Source: Spirochaeta sp.
GTDB lineage: Bacteria; Spirochaetota; Spirochaetia; DSM-27196; Alkalispirochaetaceae
Length of the DNA: 11,793 nt
Direction of reading: 5' to 3'
Assembly: GCA_027859055.1 (NCBI GenBank)
Contig: JAQIBO010000088.1
Span: 1 to 11,793 of the forward strand
Shown: in pieces, positions 5,670-11,793 of the stretch
Layout: every line of letters starts with the position of its first letter
Numbering within the stretch: the stretch's first letter is position 1
Position numbers and translations under genes: made by a program
Notes under the pieces: generated by a model
Told to the model about the DNA's origin: nothing
What the model saw: only the letters and a program-made list of their open reading frames with translations
The model's database searches: none

Positions 5670-6734
5670 ATGGCGACATTGACGCCACCTATGAGTCACC
5701 GAGATCGAGCAGCAATGAATCGAGACGAGTCAAGGCGCGAAGCAGCGCATGACGTCCTTCTCGTCGGCGCGGGCCCGGCCGGCCTGGCGGCAGCCGCACA
5801 TTTCCGGCAGGCGGGGCTTGATCTCTTACACGTTGAAGAGGGAGAGCTGGCGCAGACGATCCGGCGATTTCCTACGGGGGTGCGCCTGTTTTCCACGCGT
5901 GCGACCCTCGCCCTCCCGGGGTTTCCCTTTGGCCCCGACCCGGACACCTCTCCGACCCGGGAGGAGTATATCGCCTATCTTGAGGAGAGCGCCGCCGCTG
6001 CCGGGCTTCATGTGGAAACCGCTACGACGGCCGTCTCGGCAGAAGCGGTGCAGGGGCGGTATCGCGTCGACCTTCGCGGACCCGACGGCGCCCGGCGCAC
6101 CGCAGACGCCTGCAGCGTTGTGGTGGCAAGCGGGGGCTACTTCTTCCCGAACATCCTCGGTATTCCCGGCGAGGACCGACCGCACGTGCATCATTACTTC
6201 AGGAGTGAGATCGTCAGCCCAAACGAGCGCATGGTTGTGGTGGGAGGACGAAACTCGGCGATCGAGGCGGCGGTAAACATCGCCGAGACCGGTGCGGAAG
6301 CGCTTCTGGTCTACCGCAAATCGAGGCTGCCGCGATCGAAGATCAAGCCCTGGCTTCTGCCGCGCCTGGACACGCAGATCCGCGCCGGCAGGATTCGCGT
6401 GCGCTACCGCAGCGTGCCGCTTGAGGTTACCCCCCGTGGCGTCGTACTTCGCGACGCAGACGGGAACTCGCCGCTTCAGCCTGCAGACGCAATCTTTCTC
6501 CTGACAGGTTATGGCCCCGACTACCGCCTTCTTCGGGGGGCGGGGATCCGTTTTCACAAACGAACGGTGCGGCCGCTCTTCACGGAAGGCACGCTCGAGA
6601 CCAGAAGTCCCGGCATCTTCGTGTGCGGGACGGTGGCGCTGCGCCTTCGCGGGGAGGACGCCACCATTGAGAACTCGCGTGACCACGCCCTCCTGATGCT
6701 GGATTCGATCCGCGCCCGGTGCCGAGCCTTTTAG
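5670..6734 (+). CDS. YpdA-like flavin-dependent disulfide reductase relative
   Basis: The 354-residue protein resembles YpdA, the flavoprotein that reduces bacillithiol disulfide in Firmicutes. Matching features in order: FAD fold HDVLLVGAGPAGLAAAAHF with glycines at 33-38; FPTGVRLFSTRATLALPG; SPTREEYIAYLE at 94-104; ASGGYFFPNILGIPGED at 153-169; HHYFRSE; the NADPH fold VVVGGRNSAIEAAVNI at 189-204; KPWLLPRLD; LLTGYGPDY at 278-285; and SPGIFVCGTVA. The cysteine typical of YpdA within its first glycine motif (GGGPCG) is replaced by A37, so the thiol chemistry known for S. aureus YpdA may not apply. The open frame extends back into the upstream gene. ATGs at 5670, 5691 and 5715 are all possible, none with a strong ribosome site; 5715 gives the most typical N-terminus. 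It probably shares an operon with the preceding flavoprotein. Confidence 0.82.
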   Translation: MATLTPPMSHRDRAAMNRDESRREAAHDVLLVGAGPAGLAAAAHFRQAGLDLLHVEEGELAQTIRRFPTGVRLFSTRATLALPGFPFGPDPDTSPTREEYIAYLEESAAAAGLHVETATTAVSAEAVQGRYRVDLRGPDGARRTADACSVVVASGGYFFPNILGIPGEDRPHVHHYFRSEIVSPNERMVVVGGRNSAIEAAVNIAETGAEALLVYRKSRLPRSKIKPWLLPRLDTQIRAGRIRVRYRSVPLEVTPRGVVLRDADGNSPLQPADAIFLLTGYGPDYRLLRGAGIRFHKRTVRPLFTEGTLETRSPGIFVCGTVALRLRGEDATIENSRDHALLMLDSIRARCRAF

Positions 6735-6761
6735 CCCCCGCAGTAAGCATTCGAACCGAAT

Positions 6762-6807
6762 GCAACACGGCGAGCGAGGCATGGTATACTTATCAGATCT
6801 GTTGGAG
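6762..6807 (+). promoter_or_regulatory. Promoter and ribosome site of the three-module lipoprotein gene
   Basis: A -10 TATACT at 6785-6790 (five of six positions) has a weak -35 GCAACA at 6762-6767 with a 17-bp spacer. The predicted start near 6797 is followed by the ribosome site GGAG at 6804-6807, 7 bases before the ATG at 6815. The gene can therefore be transcribed independently of the flavoprotein pair that ends at 6734. Confidence 0.45.
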
Positions 6808-6814
6808 TATTCAC

Positions 6815-8551
6815 ATGAACCGGTCACTTTCCCACCAGTCCCGGATCGATTTCCATACAGGGCTGCGTATCGTGTCGATCTCTTTGCTGGTTTTCATCAC
6901 GTTTGGCGCATGTGTTTCGACGCCGGATGGCCCCTCAAGCGCTTCGCCTGAGAGAAACGCGGAGCGTGATACGCCTGAGCGCTACGTTGAGGCGCTTCCT
7001 CCAGTTGAAAAACCAACGATCGCAGTGGCGCCGGTTACGAACGAGACAACGATCGCAGACCTCGATGTTCTTTCGGCTACCCTTACCGAAACGATCACCC
7101 TCAATCTGAACCTCATTGGCGACTACAAGATCGTCTCGAGGAACGGTGTGGCGGATCGCGATACCGACACAGCCGAGGCGGGCGAGACGCCCGACTACAT
7201 CGTCTCCGGTTCCGTCGCGGAAGACACTGACGGAAACCTCCTCGCGAACATCACCGTCGTCACACGTGAAACCGGAACGACCGATACGATTACAGAACCG
7301 GTTACCGCGCTACTTGAAGTATTCACGACGGCGGATCTGCTTTCCGGACGAGTACTCCGTTATTTTGTCGACGAAATAATCACCGTCGGCACCATTACCA
7401 TTGTCGACGAACAGCCGGTTCCCGGAGTGTACACCGTCTATGTTGACGGTGAATTGTCCGGTTCGACGCTCCGCGAGTTACGCCTGCTCACGGGAACTCG
7501 CGCCATCGAGATTCGTCGTGATGACGTGCCGATTTTCTATCGGAATGTCGTGGTTGAGGCGGATGAGAGTCATACGATCACGATCAACAGTCAGAGATAT
7601 CGTGATACGAAGGTTGCTCTCGTATTGCCCGCAGATACGGTGTTTGGTTCCGGAGATTTTGCCGATCAGGTCGAAGCCGGTTTCAACCAGAGCGTGCAAA
7701 ACTACTCCCTGAACGGGTCGGTGGAACGCCTGCGATCAATTGACACGGCTCCGGGTGTTATAGAACGCATCGTACGCAGCGGTACTGAACTTATCCTTTT
7801 TCCCGGTTGGGAGATGGAGTCATTGCTCCGTTCGTCAGCGGTGCTGTACCCGACCACGACGTTTATCGGTATTGATGTCGAGTTATACGAGACCAATGAT
7901 CTACCGCGCAACGCGTGGTCGGTGCTGCTTCGAGAAGACGACGCTGGTTACCTGGCGGGAATCGTTGCGGGGTATCTCACGAAAGAATACGCCGGGACGT
8001 TGCCGCAGCTGAACGCCGCTCCCCGTGTCGGGGCGGTCCTTGGTATGGAGATCCCCCCTGTAGAGCGGTACTATGACGGTTTCTATCGCGGTGTCCTGGA
8101 TAGCGATTCTGATGTGTCGGTCTTGTCTCGCGTGACCAACACCTTCACCGACCGTCGCGCGGGTCGACAGGCTGCCGACGAACTGATCGATGAAGGGGTT
8201 GATATCGTATTCAATATTGCCGGCGAGACCGGTATTGGTGTAATCCAACAGGCCGAACGACGCGGAATCCTTGCTATCGGTGTCGATACCGATCAGTGGT
8301 CGATCGCTCCGGAAACGGTTGTGACCTCGGCAACGAAAGACTATCACGCGATGACGTACCTGGCGATCCAACGGTGGCTTGCAGGGGATCTCCCTTCCGA
8401 AACCCCGATCCTCTCCCTTGGAATCGTCGATGGGATCACACCGCTTGCGCCGTTTCACCGGTTCGAACCGTATATTCCGTTCGCGATCCGGCGACAGCTC
8501 GACGAAGCTGTTCAACAGATGCGCGGAATGGAAATCGACACCGACGATTAG
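6815..8551 (+). CDS. Three-module lipoprotein: CsgG/TolB-N-like, PEGA and BMP domains
   Basis: The 578-residue protein begins with a lipoprotein signal: a long polar N-region, hydrophobic 18-31, and the lipobox FGAC with C33 as the lipidated residue. A low-complexity linker leads to module one (about 66-188), KPTIAVAPVTNETTIADLDVLSATL, which resembles the nucleotide-binding-like fold of CsgG/FlgO/TolB-N proteins. Module two (about 190-257) is a PEGA domain: GTITIVDEQPVPGVYTVYVDGE, ending YRNVVVEADESHTITI. Module three (264-575) is a BMP-family periplasmic binding domain: TKVALVLPADTVFGSGDF, AGYLAGIVAGYLTKEY at 377-392, RVGAVLGMEIPPVERYYDGF, and VDIVFNIAGETGIGVIQQAE then GILAIGVDTDQW. BMP proteins such as Treponema TmpC/PnrA bind purine nucleosides for ABC uptake. 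No transporter genes flank this one, so sensing or scaffolding is as likely as import. An upstream in-frame ATG at 6719 is rejected because 6815 has both signal peptide and GGAG site. Confidence 0.85.
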   Translation: MNRSLSHQSRIDFHTGLRIVSISLLVFITFGACVSTPDGPSSASPERNAERDTPERYVEALPPVEKPTIAVAPVTNETTIADLDVLSATLTETITLNLNLIGDYKIVSRNGVADRDTDTAEAGETPDYIVSGSVAEDTDGNLLANITVVTRETGTTDTITEPVTALLEVFTTADLLSGRVLRYFVDEIITVGTITIVDEQPVPGVYTVYVDGELSGSTLRELRLLTGTRAIEIRRDDVPIFYRNVVVEADESHTITINSQRYRDTKVALVLPADTVFGSGDFADQVEAGFNQSVQNYSLNGSVERLRSIDTAPGVIERIVRSGTELILFPGWEMESLLRSSAVLYPTTTFIGIDVELYETNDLPRNAWSVLLREDDAGYLAGIVAGYLTKEYAGTLPQLNAAPRVGAVLGMEIPPVERYYDGFYRGVLDSDSDVSVLSRVTNTFTDRRAGRQAADELIDEGVDIVFNIAGETGIGVIQQAERRGILAIGVDTDQWSIAPETVVTSATKDYHAMTYLAIQRWLAGDLPSETPILSLGIVDGITPLAPFHRFEPYIPFAIRRQLDEAVQQMRGMEIDTDD

Positions 8552-8704
8552 GTTCGCATCGGCGGGGAACAGGCAGGTCCCCGATTGGACCGCGGGGACG
8601 GCGCCGGGAGCAGGAAAATCGGCCGCAAAGATGCCGTGCCCGACGCCACACATCAGCGCTATAACCAGAACGGCCGTGGATGTGTGGGTACATGATCGCC
8701 TCAT
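8552..8704 (-). pseudogene. Possible remnant of an exported-protein gene (signal peptide only)
   Basis: Read from ATG 8704-8702, the first 51 codons give a convincing signal peptide: basic MRRSCTHTS, hydrophobic TAVLVIALMCGVGHG, then IFAAD as a cleavage site, followed by a proline/alanine-rich stretch. GGAGG lies only 2 bases before this ATG; an in-frame ATG at 8722 is also possible. Beyond 8552 the frame simply runs antisense through the lipoprotein gene until 7901, which does not look like a real protein. This may be the 5' stump of a lost gene, or chance. Confidence is low. Confidence 0.25.
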
Positions 8705-8800
8705 CACCTCCAATATGTGCATACACCCGCGGGAATCTCCAGGTCCGCCGCGTGGGTTCGCGATGATGCTTCATGTTCATTCGCTTTCACGTTTGAAACG

Positions 8801-8824
8801 CGTGGTGTATCACGGGGTTTTTTT
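8801..8824 (+). terminator. Weak terminator-like hairpin with T-run
   Basis: CGTGG pairs with TCACG (one G-T pair) around a TGTA loop at 8801-8814, followed by GGG and seven T residues at 8818-8824. An adjacent small inverted repeat, CGTTTGAAACG, is at 8790-8800. The stem is short and three bases separate it from the T-run. It lies 250 bases after the lipoprotein stop, so it is only a possible end of that transcript. Confidence 0.25.
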
Positions 8825-8891
8825 GGGGTCAGAATTAAGCACCATATGGTGGTTTGCCTCGTTTCCGGATTCACACGCAACATTAAATGAC

Positions 8892-8917
8892 ATATTTACA
8901 TAATAATATATAAATAT
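8892..8917. repeat. AT-rich inverted repeat upstream of the ABC operon promoter
   Basis: ATATTTA at 8892-8898 is repeated inverted as TAAATAT at 8911-8917, with a 12-bp spacer. A further direct TAAATAT at 8982-8988 overlaps the -10 box of the downstream promoter. The arrangement suits a repressor or activator site, but the sequence is so AT-rich that chance matches are likely. Confidence 0.3.
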
Positions 8918-8927
8918 GGTACTTGAG

Positions 8928-8942
8928 GCCGATTTTTTCGGC
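8928..8942. repeat. Small hairpin GCCGA-T5-TCGGC
   Basis: A 5-bp GC-rich stem with a five-T loop sits in the AT-rich stretch between the inverted repeat and the promoter. A-residues rather than T-residues follow it on the plus strand, and no T-run follows on the minus strand, so it is not an intrinsic terminator in either direction. Confidence 0.3.
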
Positions 8943-8962
8943 AAAATAACCTATCTTCCGGG

Positions 8963-8991
8963 TTGTTGCTATTTAGTGGCGTAAATATAAT
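8963..8991 (+). promoter_or_regulatory. Promoter of the peptide ABC transporter operon
   Basis: A perfect -10 TATAAT at 8986-8991 has a -35 TTGTTG at 8963-8968 with an ideal 17-bp spacer. Transcription would start near 8998 and give a leader of about 38 bases ending in the strong ribosome site AAAAGGAG (9022-9029), 6 bases before the ATG at 9036. Confidence 0.65.
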
Positions 8992-9035
8992 AATTGTAAT
9001 AGTATCGCGATCGAACTGAATAAAAGGAGCTTGAT

Positions 9036-10541
9036 ATGAAACGATTGTTACCATTTGTGGTTCTGCTGACAGCTGCAAGCACTCTGCTATTTGCCGGCGG
9101 CGGCCAGGAAGAGGCTGAAGACAAGATGGTTATCCGGGTAGCCGAGCAGGTACCGAACCTGATTACCCCCGGATCGTGGGACGGCCAGGCGTTCTCGCTT
9201 AACTCATCGATTTACGACTACTTGATTGAGTTGGACGCCGATACCGGCGAACTGGTCCCCTCACTTGCCACGGCGTGGAAGACGGAAGACGGAAAGGTGT
9301 GGACGATCACCCTGAGAGAAGGGGTAACCTTTCACGACGGTTCGGACTTCACCGCGGAAGATGTCAGGTTCACCCTGGAGCGAACCCAGGACCCGGACCT
9401 TGGTCACCTCAAGGCGCAGGACTTTTCGATCCTTGAAAGCGTGGAGACCCCTGACGATTACACCGTCGAGATAACTCTGTCGGAAAATTACCCGACGTTT
9501 CCCTATCTCTTCACCGATTACAACATGGCGATCCTCTCTTCCGAGTACGACTACGGAATCATGGGTGAATCAGCGCCGATGGGCACGGGCCCCTTTGTCA
9601 TGGAACAACTGATACCCAAAGAATCCGCTTTGCTTTCGGCCAACGAAAACTACTGGGCTCAGGGACTGCCCAAGGCCGATGAGCTGCGAATCTACTTTGT
9701 TCCGGACATCGACTCGAGTGTATCCCTCCTGGAGGCCGGAGAGGTCGATATCGTTCCCCAGATTTCACCGATTATCAAAACTCGCCTCGAGGGCCTTGGC
9801 GGTTTCAACGTTGTCTCTCCCTATCAGGAGTCCCGGTTTGTCGCCCTTGCGGCGGATCGCGAGCCCTTCGACGACAACGACGTGCGCCTCGCCTTTAAGT
9901 ACACTATGGACCCGGAGATTCTCGCGAAGGCGTCTCAGGGAGTTTATGGAGAGAGCATCTTTTACAACGAGACACCCATCGTAAACGCTCTCGCCCAGTA
10001 CCATGAGATTCCGTTCCGTGGCCGGGATATTGAGCGTGCCAAGGAACTGCTTGCCGATGCGGGTTATCCCGACGGCCTGACCGTTGAGCTTTTCTACGCC
10101 TCGGATCACCCGTACGGTGCGGAGCTTGCCCAGACGATGAAGGAGCTTGCGGCGCCTGCGGGCTTTGAGCTTGACCTGAAAGGCTTTCCGCGGGACATCT
10201 ATCTTTCCCAGCACTGGATGAATGCGCCGATGCTGCTCACCGGCTGGGGCGTCCGGACCGATCCGTCCATGCTGCTCATGCTCGCCTTTCATTCCGAAGG
10301 GCCGTGGAACGAGTCCCACATCGATAACCCTCGAGTTGACGAGCTGATTGAGAGTATCCGCGGCGAGATTGATTCTGAACAGCGGATGGAGTACTACGCC
10401 GAGCTGCAGGAGATTTTCCACGAGGAAGGTACCGTCATCAACGTACAGGTACCCTATCTGGTGGCGCTTAGCAACGCCGTCACGGACTATCGACAGCCCC
10501 TTACGATGCTGCCTCAGCTGGAGTACGCCACAATCGAATAG
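9036..10541 (+). CDS. Peptide/nickel-type ABC transporter substrate-binding protein (SBP_bac_5)
   Basis: The 501-residue exported protein is the solute receptor of a Dpp/Opp-family importer. The signal peptide MKRLLPFVVLLTAASTLLFA is followed by GGGQEEAEDK, a spirochaete-style junction. There is no cysteine there, so it should be cut by signal peptidase I rather than lipidated. The family signature runs over residues 71-116: GELVPSLATAWKTEDGKVWT, then LREGVTFHDGSDFTAEDVRF. Later family features include GTGPFVMEQLIPKESALLSAN, SVSLLEAGEVDIVPQ, and FVALAADREPFDDNDVRLAF. The length is typical. The ligand (peptide, sugar oligomer or metal complex) cannot be read from the sequence. It has the strongest promoter and ribosome site in the window, as expected for a binding protein needed in excess. 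The permease gene follows 13 bases after the stop with no hairpin between. Confidence 0.93.
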   Translation: MKRLLPFVVLLTAASTLLFAGGGQEEAEDKMVIRVAEQVPNLITPGSWDGQAFSLNSSIYDYLIELDADTGELVPSLATAWKTEDGKVWTITLREGVTFHDGSDFTAEDVRFTLERTQDPDLGHLKAQDFSILESVETPDDYTVEITLSENYPTFPYLFTDYNMAILSSEYDYGIMGESAPMGTGPFVMEQLIPKESALLSANENYWAQGLPKADELRIYFVPDIDSSVSLLEAGEVDIVPQISPIIKTRLEGLGGFNVVSPYQESRFVALAADREPFDDNDVRLAFKYTMDPEILAKASQGVYGESIFYNETPIVNALAQYHEIPFRGRDIERAKELLADAGYPDGLTVELFYASDHPYGAELAQTMKELAAPAGFELDLKGFPRDIYLSQHWMNAPMLLTGWGVRTDPSMLLMLAFHSEGPWNESHIDNPRVDELIESIRGEIDSEQRMEYYAELQEIFHEEGTVINVQVPYLVALSNAVTDYRQPLTMLPQLEYATIE

Positions 10542-10554
10542 GACTACCTGAGTT

Positions 10555-11520
10555 ATGGATTTCCTGAAACGGCTTTCGAAGCGTCTGTTTTTTATGGTGG
10601 TGACCGTTGTCGCCATGTCCGTGCTGATCTTCTTCCTGGTAGAAATCATGCCGGGGGATGTCGCTCAGACCGTGCTGGGTCAAAGTGCCACCGAGGAATC
10701 GGTGGCCGCCCTCCGCGACGCCATGGGGCTTGACGATCCCTTCCACGTTCGATATTTCCGCTGGTTCGGCGGATTTATCCAGGGGGATCTTGGCGAGTCG
10801 CTCTATATGCGCGGCGTGGAGATAAGCTCCATCTTCTGGAGACGGGTCGGCCATTCGATGGTGCTGGCGCTGACGGCGCTGCTTTTCTACGTTCCCCTTT
10901 CAATCCTTTTTGGGATTCTGGCGGGGGTCAAAGTGGGAAAGCCGACGGACTCGATCATTTCGTTTGTCGGGCTCGCCACTATGGCGCTTCCGGAATTCGT
11001 TTCGGGGATTATTCTTATTACGATATTCTCCGTCTATCTGGATTTGCTGCCGATCTCAAGTATCATTCCGATCGGCGAAAATCTCTGGCAGAACCTGAAC
11101 ATCCTGGTGCTGCCGGCCCTGTCCATTACGTTTGTGATGTTCGGGTACGTCTCGCGGATGCAGCGTTCTTCAATGATTGGGGTGATGAGCTCCGACTACG
11201 TCCGAGCGGCGACGCTGAAGGGGATGCCCCGGCTCTATGTGATCTTTCGCCACGCCCTCAAAAACGCGCTGCTCCCGACGATTACCATTATCGGGATGAA
11301 CATGGGGTGGCTTTTTGGCGGGCTTATCGTCGTGGAAACGCTTTTCGGTTTTCCGGGACTGGGGTCCCTCACGATGTCGGCGATCAAAACCCGTGACGTT
11401 CCGCTTATCGAAGCGTGCGTGCTCTTTATTACCTTCATCTTCGTGTTCTCCACCTTTATCACGGATATGGCCTACGCCTTCCTTAATCCGCGCATCCGGT
11501 TCAGTGGAGGGGAGCAATGA
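10555..11520 (+). CDS. Dpp/Opp-type ABC transporter permease, first subunit (DppB-like)
   Basis: The 321-residue inner-membrane protein is the DppB/OppB half of the importer channel. An N-terminal membrane helix spans about 11-31 (FFMVVTVVAMSVLIFFLVEI), directly followed by the family's MPGD. A periplasmic loop carries RDAMGLDDPFHVRYFRWF and GDLGESL. Five further membrane helices follow from about residue 100. The EAA loop that touches the ATPase is at 215-241: YVRAATLKGMPRLYVIFRHA then LKNALLP. After it come GWLFGGLIVVETLFGFPGLG and a last helix ending NPRIRF. The ribosome site is weak, and the start lies 13 bases after the binding-protein stop. Its stop overlaps the next start as ATGA, so translation of the two permeases is coupled. 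Confidence 0.93.
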   Translation: MDFLKRLSKRLFFMVVTVVAMSVLIFFLVEIMPGDVAQTVLGQSATEESVAALRDAMGLDDPFHVRYFRWFGGFIQGDLGESLYMRGVEISSIFWRRVGHSMVLALTALLFYVPLSILFGILAGVKVGKPTDSIISFVGLATMALPEFVSGIILITIFSVYLDLLPISSIIPIGENLWQNLNILVLPALSITFVMFGYVSRMQRSSMIGVMSSDYVRAATLKGMPRLYVIFRHALKNALLPTITIIGMNMGWLFGGLIVVETLFGFPGLGSLTMSAIKTRDVPLIEACVLFITFIFVFSTFITDMAYAFLNPRIRFSGGEQ

Positions 11521-11793
11521 AAACCGTTCTCCTGCAGCTGCGAAACAACCCCCGAGTCATTTTTGGCCTCGCCATTCTCCTGTTCTGGATATGTGCGGCG
11601 TTCCTCGGGCCGCTGGTCGTTCCCTTCTCCTACACGGAGATGGATATGGAAAATCAGATGAGCGCGCCGGGGCAGGGGGGGCATTTCCTGGGAACCGATG
11701 ATCTTGGCCGTGACGTATTTTCCCGCATAATCTACGGAAGCCGCTCCATTCTTTCGATTGCGTTAATGACGAGCCTTCTCTCCTCCATTGCCG
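11517..11793 (+). CDS. Dpp/Opp-type ABC transporter permease, second subunit (DppC-like), 3' partial
   Basis: The first 92 residues are present and the gene runs off the right edge. It opens with MKTVLLQLRNNPRVIFGLAI and a first membrane helix at about 15-37, then the DppC hallmark HFLGTDDLGRDVFSRIIYGS, in which GTD, GRD, SR and the following G-x-R are the conserved points. The second membrane segment is beginning at the cut. The start ATG at 11517 overlaps the upstream stop (ATGA) and has a strong GGAGGGGAG ribosome site. It pairs with the preceding permease to form the channel. ATPase subunits are expected beyond the window. Confidence 0.92.
   Translation, partial: MKTVLLQLRNNPRVIFGLAILLFWICAAFLGPLVVPFSYTEMDMENQMSAPGQGGHFLGTDDLGRDVFSRIIYGSRSILSIALMTSLLSSIA

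Larger units (their letters stand above)
8552..9035. other. Long intergenic region in two halves
   Basis: There is no confident gene in these 484 bases. The first half (to about 8830) has the base composition of the coding DNA and carries a signal-peptide-like minus-strand frame (8552-8704) and a weak terminator-like element. The second half, from about 8870, is strikingly AT-rich. It holds a 7-bp inverted repeat (8892-8917), a small hairpin (8928-8942) and the promoter of the peptide-transporter operon. Confidence 0.6.

Noticed and set aside
5826..6827. A 333-residue minus-strand frame opposite the YpdA-like gene.
   Set aside because: It is a shadow of a GC-rich gene: the plus strand has both dinucleotide folds in the correct order, and the minus product has no family features.
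7901..8551. The long minus-strand frame antisense to the lipoprotein gene as a real gene.
   Set aside because: The plus-strand product shows clear BMP motifs over the same bases, and the antisense product has no recognisable domain. Only the part outside the gene was kept as a possible remnant.
8928..8942. The GCCGA/TCGGC hairpin as an intrinsic terminator or riboswitch core.
   Set aside because: There is no T-run after it on either strand, the stem is only 5 bp, and it lies upstream of the predicted transcription start.
9765..10649. A 294-residue minus-strand frame opposite the binding-protein and permease genes.
   Set aside because: It crosses two well-supported plus-strand genes and their junction, and its product is not recognisable.

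Overview
The window looks like a chromosomal segment of a free-living spirochaete. This is inferred from three things: a substrate-binding protein whose signal peptide ends in the FAGGGQEE-type sequence common in Spirochaeta relatives, a BMP-family lipoprotein with a loose lipobox (FGAC), and moderately GC-rich genes of otherwise ordinary bacterial type. The species cannot be named from the sequence alone.

Layout. (1) 1-1261 is a small accessory patch: the last 30 codons of an unidentified gene, a GNAT acetyltransferase that has lost its central acetyl-CoA-binding segment by an in-frame deletion, and an intact ribbon-helix-helix/MazF-type toxin-antitoxin pair with its own promoter. (2) 1465-3391 holds an aldo/keto reductase and a RarD-type EamA permease in convergent orientation, overlapping at their 3' ends. 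(3) 3531-4037 is a secreted META/HslJ-like protein, divergent from rarD and closed by a strong palindrome. (4) 4105-6734 is a pair of flavoproteins: a COG2509-type FAD dehydrogenase followed 14 bases later by a YpdA-like flavin disulfide reductase relative that lacks the family's cysteine. (5) 6815-8551 encodes a 578-residue lipoprotein with three modules: a CsgG/TolB-N-like domain, a PEGA domain and a BMP (PnrA/TmpC-like) ligand-binding domain. (6) 8552-9035 is a long intergenic region whose second half is sharply AT-rich and carries the promoter for the next operon. It also holds a signal-peptide-like minus-strand reading frame without a body. (7) 9036 to the window end starts a peptide/nickel-type (Dpp/Opp) ABC importer operon: binding protein, first permease, and a second permease cut by the window edge. 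ATPase genes would be expected downstream.

How they work together. The clear functional units are the toxin-antitoxin pair, the flavoprotein pair (probably co-transcribed, redox role unknown) and the ABC importer. The remaining genes look like independent housekeeping or envelope functions. No CRISPR array, rRNA, tRNA, insertion sequence or obvious defence system was seen. The most unusual item is the three-module lipoprotein; next are the cysteine-less YpdA relative, the deleted GNAT gene and the repeat-bearing toxin-antitoxin promoter.
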